Program-made: the position numbers and the translations under genes
The notes under the pieces: generated by a model
Seen by the model: the letters and a program-made list of their open reading frames with translations, nothing else
Database searches by the model: none
What the model was told of the DNA's origin: nothing
Origin: Struthio camelus
Lineage: Eukaryota; Chordata; Aves; Struthioniformes; Struthionidae
Assembly: GCF_040807025.1 (NCBI RefSeq)
Contig: NC_090964.1
Location: 6,138,001-6,202,000, forward strand
Reading direction: 5' to 3'
Length of the DNA: 64,000 bases
In this document: in pieces, positions 60,773 to 64,000 of the stretch
Layout of the letters: each line of letters opens with the position of its first letter
Position numbering within the stretch: the first letter of the stretch is position 1

Positions 60773-60826
60773 TTCGGCATGCAAGAAAGGCATGCCGAAG
60801 ATGTCATCAGTGATGATGACATTTTT
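60773..60826 (+). other. Two adjacent perfect hairpins followed by a T-run
   Basis: Stem 1 pairs TTCGGCATGC (60773-60782) with GCATGCCGAA (60790-60799) around a 7-base loop. Stem 2 pairs ATGTCATCA (60801-60809) with TGATGACAT (60814-60822) around a 4-base loop; T5 (60822-60826) follows. No promoter element for a small RNA is evident. Confidence 0.5.
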
Positions 60827-62324
60827 AAAGTGTCACGGCTAACTTGCTGGCACTGAGGTTAACAGCCACTGACAGAGCTGTTGTATTTCAGGTTATTTGA
60901 TTACAGCTATTTCTCCAGGAAAAGTACTTCTCCTTTGAAGCTGAGTTGTTGTCAGCCATTTTGTTTTCTGAAAGCACAGTGCATCAGGACATGGGTAATG
61001 CTCCGTTGCCTGGATTTTCTATCCAAAGCAGAAGTACAATGGGTCACAAGACATGGCTTAAAGCTGATTAGGATCCTAGGAAAACTGCAGAAGTGCATTG
61101 ATACATGAACCTCGTGTACATGCTGTCTAACGAGAACAGCTTCATGCATGATGCTCCCCACGTGTTTTAAACCACGCTGTAATTCGACAGCAGCTTTCTG
61201 TCTGAAAGACGTTGCTTTCTTGTTGCTTCTTCTGTAAAGCGTTATGTGACAGGTACGCTTTTAGGAGGCTGCAATTACTAGAACCCTCCCTAATTTTCTT
61301 GGATGTTCTTGTTTGTACCTGGTAGTCCTTGTACTTTCCTGTGGCTTCATGAGTTAATAAACTGATTCCTTAGTGGTGCAAAACACTGGATACTTGCCAA
61401 CTAAAACAGTGCCACTCTGCTTTTACTGTAGCAAAGTTATCCAAGGAAGTCTCGATTAACAAGGATTGTCATTATCCAAGCTGATCACTAGAATAGACTT
61501 GATTGTAGCTCTTTCCAGTGACTAGCTGCCCAGCATGAGGCTTTTTAATTGAAGTATAGGTCATGTTATAGTGCATTTGAGCAGTTAATAATAAAGCACT
61601 GGGATTCTGTAAGCCGTTCTTTAGAAGGAACTTGGAAATGAAGACTGCGTTTCTGGTTCCGTACCATTAGATTTTTTTGTTGTTGTTAAAAGGACAATGC
61701 TGAGCTGGTTTTGGCTAACAGCATAGCTATTTCTTGTAATGGAGAATTGGTATAGAGAATTTAAGATAAAATCTAAACTTTGTCTAAGTAGACTAAACCT
61801 TGGTCTTTTGCTTCTAATCCTGAAACTAAAATACTATTTTAGCTTCCTTCCTTGTATATATCCATACAGATTGCTCCACTTTATCAGTTCTGCTACTTTA
61901 ATTTCAATGCCAACCCCTATAAAATGATGACAAGAAATTCCCTGAAATAGTTTGTAAGTCTTTAAGAAATCATGAAGTCCTGATCGTCAACCTTATGTTC
62001 TCTTGCAGGCCATCCTGACTTTGGTTTCAGATGACACTCTTGATATATTTAAAGAAAAATAACACAAAAGTGTGGTCCAATGCATATTGCTATGTGTTCC
62101 CCTTCAAATAGCAGTGAAGTGAGGGTACGCACAAAAGGCTATAGGTAATATTTCTTTATTAATTGAGCTTGTGAATTGAGTTTTTAGTTAACAGAAGTAG
62201 GCAAATACATTCCCCCTTGTCCTTACAGTAAAAGGAATATTGTGTTTTTTCTTGGGGCATAAAATATTCGTTCTGCCTTCTTTGGGTCTGAGGTAGTATT
62301 TTCAGCCTCAAACACAAGAACAAA

Positions 62325-63650
62325 CGCACTAGGTCAGATCATAAGTCCGCATAGTCTAATATTGTATCTCTTGTGACTGCTGGTGTCTGGGTAGAAGAAG
62401 CCAAACCATGGGCCTGCGCTGAAGGCAGCTTGCTCGCCTGCGGGCCAGGTGGTGTGGACCATGGCTTTGATTCCAGCTTCCCCCGGTGCTGAGCTTTTGG
62501 CCCTCGCTAACTGGGCCAGGGAAGGATCTGCAGTGAGAGCTGCACCTGCATGTCTGTCTACAGCATTTGCTGCATGGTATCTGAGAAGATGAGAGGCTTC
62601 ATCTCAGTTGTCAAGATATTGGACCTGCAGATGTGGACATGCGGAGAGGTGCAGCTCAAGCATCCTTGCTCTTTGTTCTAAGTAAAAAGCTCTGTGTGCA
62701 GTTAACAAAAAAAGTGATCAAGAGCAAATGCTTGCATGGACAGTGTAAGCACGTGCTCATGCATCTCAGAAGGTTTTCGTAGCCCTTAATAACTTGTAGC
62801 TCAGGAATTTCTGGCCCCAGAGGATGCGTTTTGGTGTTTAACAAGTCATGATTTTTCTTCTTGCCCAATATTTTGACATGTCCTTTGAGCATCCACAGGC
62901 TCCTGTGGCAGCGAGTTCTACAGCTCTAATTATGTGTTGTGTGACGAACCGCCACCTTTGACTTGTTTTGAATCTGCCACCCGCTAGCATCATGTGATGC
63001 CCCCTAGTTCCTGTGGTACTGGAAGAGGTGGTGAACAGTTGCTTTCAGTGTACTCTCTGTGCCTGCTCAGCCTGTACATCCCTTTTCAGTTACCTCTTTT
63101 CCAGGCTTGAGAGCTGTAGGTGGTGTTTCTGCAGATGGAAACCCTTCTGTACCTTTGATCAGCCTCGTTGCTCTTCTGACTCTCTTCCAGTTTTTCTGCA
63201 TCCCTGCAGAGATGGAGAGGAGCAGAGTTACATGTGCTGCTCAGGAAAGAGGTGCAGCCTGGGTTTGTGCAAAGGCAGGATGATGTGTTCTGTTCCGAAT
63301 CATGTTTACTTTTTTTGATTGTAGGCATCTTCCTAGAATTGTCTGTTGTAACCTTGAGCTCATGTTTCTGACTGTTACTGGCTAGTTTGGAGCCTGTCAT
63401 CTTGTACGTCAAGCTAGAACAGTGTTTTTCATGTGCGTCACTTGATTTATCTACAGTGAATTTGGTCTGCCTACTTGAATGTTCAGCTGCCTTTTCTCAC
63501 AAGGTCCTTCTGCATTTCTTCACAGTTGGCTGCTATTTTTATTACCCTGAATGACTTACTATCATCAATAAACTATCACTTTATTCCCTCCCTCTTCTAG
63601 ATCCTTTATGAATATATTGAACCACAAATTTCAATAAAGCTCCATAGGTT
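62325..63650 (-). mobile_element. Ancient CR1-type LINE relic, about 1.3 kb
   Basis: The plus strand matches, as reverse complement, the CR1 sequence widespread in turtles and crocodilians: aggtcagatcataagtccg at the 3' end, cagcgagttctacag, gtgttgtgtgacgaa, gccccctagttcctgtg, then ccttctgcatttcttcacag and gatcctttatgaatatattg. The middle (about 62430-62800) is poorly matched. It is heavily diverged and non-coding, so it predates modern bird CR1 families. Assignment is from memory of the family consensus. Confidence 0.55.
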
Positions 63651-64000
63651 GTCTGCATGCAAGAGTGTTCAGCCCTTAGCATTACACTTTTATGGTGCGA
63701 CAGAGGCTAGAACAAATGCGTTATTAACTTCACAGCCCTGAAGATTTTGGAACGTGAAAGTGGGGGTGCTCCACTGTCTAAACAGTCATACGGTACAAGT
63801 TTTCTGGTGCTAATTCTTATCGTCTGAGCTATGAGCTATGATCTAAGAGGACCAAAGTCATAAAGAACACTTCATGTGGCGCAGAATAAGGATGAACACT
63901 AGTCCGTAGGGGAGGAAAAAAATTGCACCTTACTGTATCCAGTATAAATCAAAACTGTGGCTTAGTGTTCGGAGGAGCCCTTGGTGAGTGCTCTTAACTG

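Larger units (their letters stand above)
55526..64000 (+). other. YTHDF2 intron 4 (to window edge)
   Basis: Begins at the donor GTAAAT and extends to the end of the window. It holds two old CR1 relics and a pair of small hairpins, listed separately; the rest (56200-60760 and 60830-62320) shows no recognisable gene. Short ORFs are scattered on both strands without splice or coding signals. Confidence 0.5.

Noticed and set aside
1-64000. Endogenous retrovirus or LTR element
   Set aside because: No gag/pol/env-like translation, no paired long terminal repeats and no primer-binding site were seen.

Overview
The window is avian genomic DNA. Evidence: CR1 LINEs with the typical 8-bp 3' tail, very GC-rich compact genes with CpG islands, and a GMEB1-YTHDF2 gene pair in the same order and orientation as on human 1p35.3. 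From memory that segment corresponds to a chicken microchromosome (chr 23); I could not check this. I cannot name the species.

Layout. (1) 1-36272 is a head-to-tail array with a period of about 9.7 kb: one partial unit (1-7182), two complete units (7183-16861 and 16862-26587) and a hybrid terminal unit (26588-36272) fused to GMEB1. Each unit carries one plus-strand multi-exon gene (ATGs at 473, 10167, 19878 and 29589; poly(A) signals at 5077, 14756, 24482 and 34184). I do not recognise this gene by name. Its exons 4-8 read like a diverged N-terminal F-BAR segment of the ARHGAP29/ARHGAP45/GMIP family, with no RhoGAP domain visible. Each junction between units also carries a divergent minus-strand first exon (signal-peptide-like, clean GT donor) next to a CpG island with paired CCAAT boxes. 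The first three units hold a dead 5'-truncated CR1 and a 591-bp piece of GMEB1 intron 1. (2) 34500-47220 is GMEB1: CpG-island promoter, non-coding exon 1, nine coding exons giving 573 codons, and a 1.4-kb 3' UTR. (3) 47230-48600 is intergenic. (4) 48600 to the right edge is YTHDF2: four coding exons giving 573 codons, with the last (about 7-codon) exon not seen and presumably beyond the window.

How the array arose (inference). Comparing the terminal unit with the others shows that the amplified segment runs from intron 1 of the divergent minus-strand gene, through the F-BAR-like gene, into intron 1 of GMEB1. Relative to the terminal unit, the internal units lack about 1.13 kb containing the GMEB1 promoter and exon 1, and have a CR1 in place of 101 bp. 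Copies 1 and 3 share many variants, as do 2 and 4, which points to a dimeric (about 19.4 kb) amplification or gene conversion on top of the 9.7-kb period.

Functional picture. GMEB1 (SAND-domain transcription factor) and YTHDF2 (m6A reader) look intact and ordinary. The novel part is the recently amplified F-BAR-only-like gene family beside them. The introns of the two housekeeping genes hold ancient CR1 relics, a probable processed retrocopy (unusual for a bird), and several strong hairpins.
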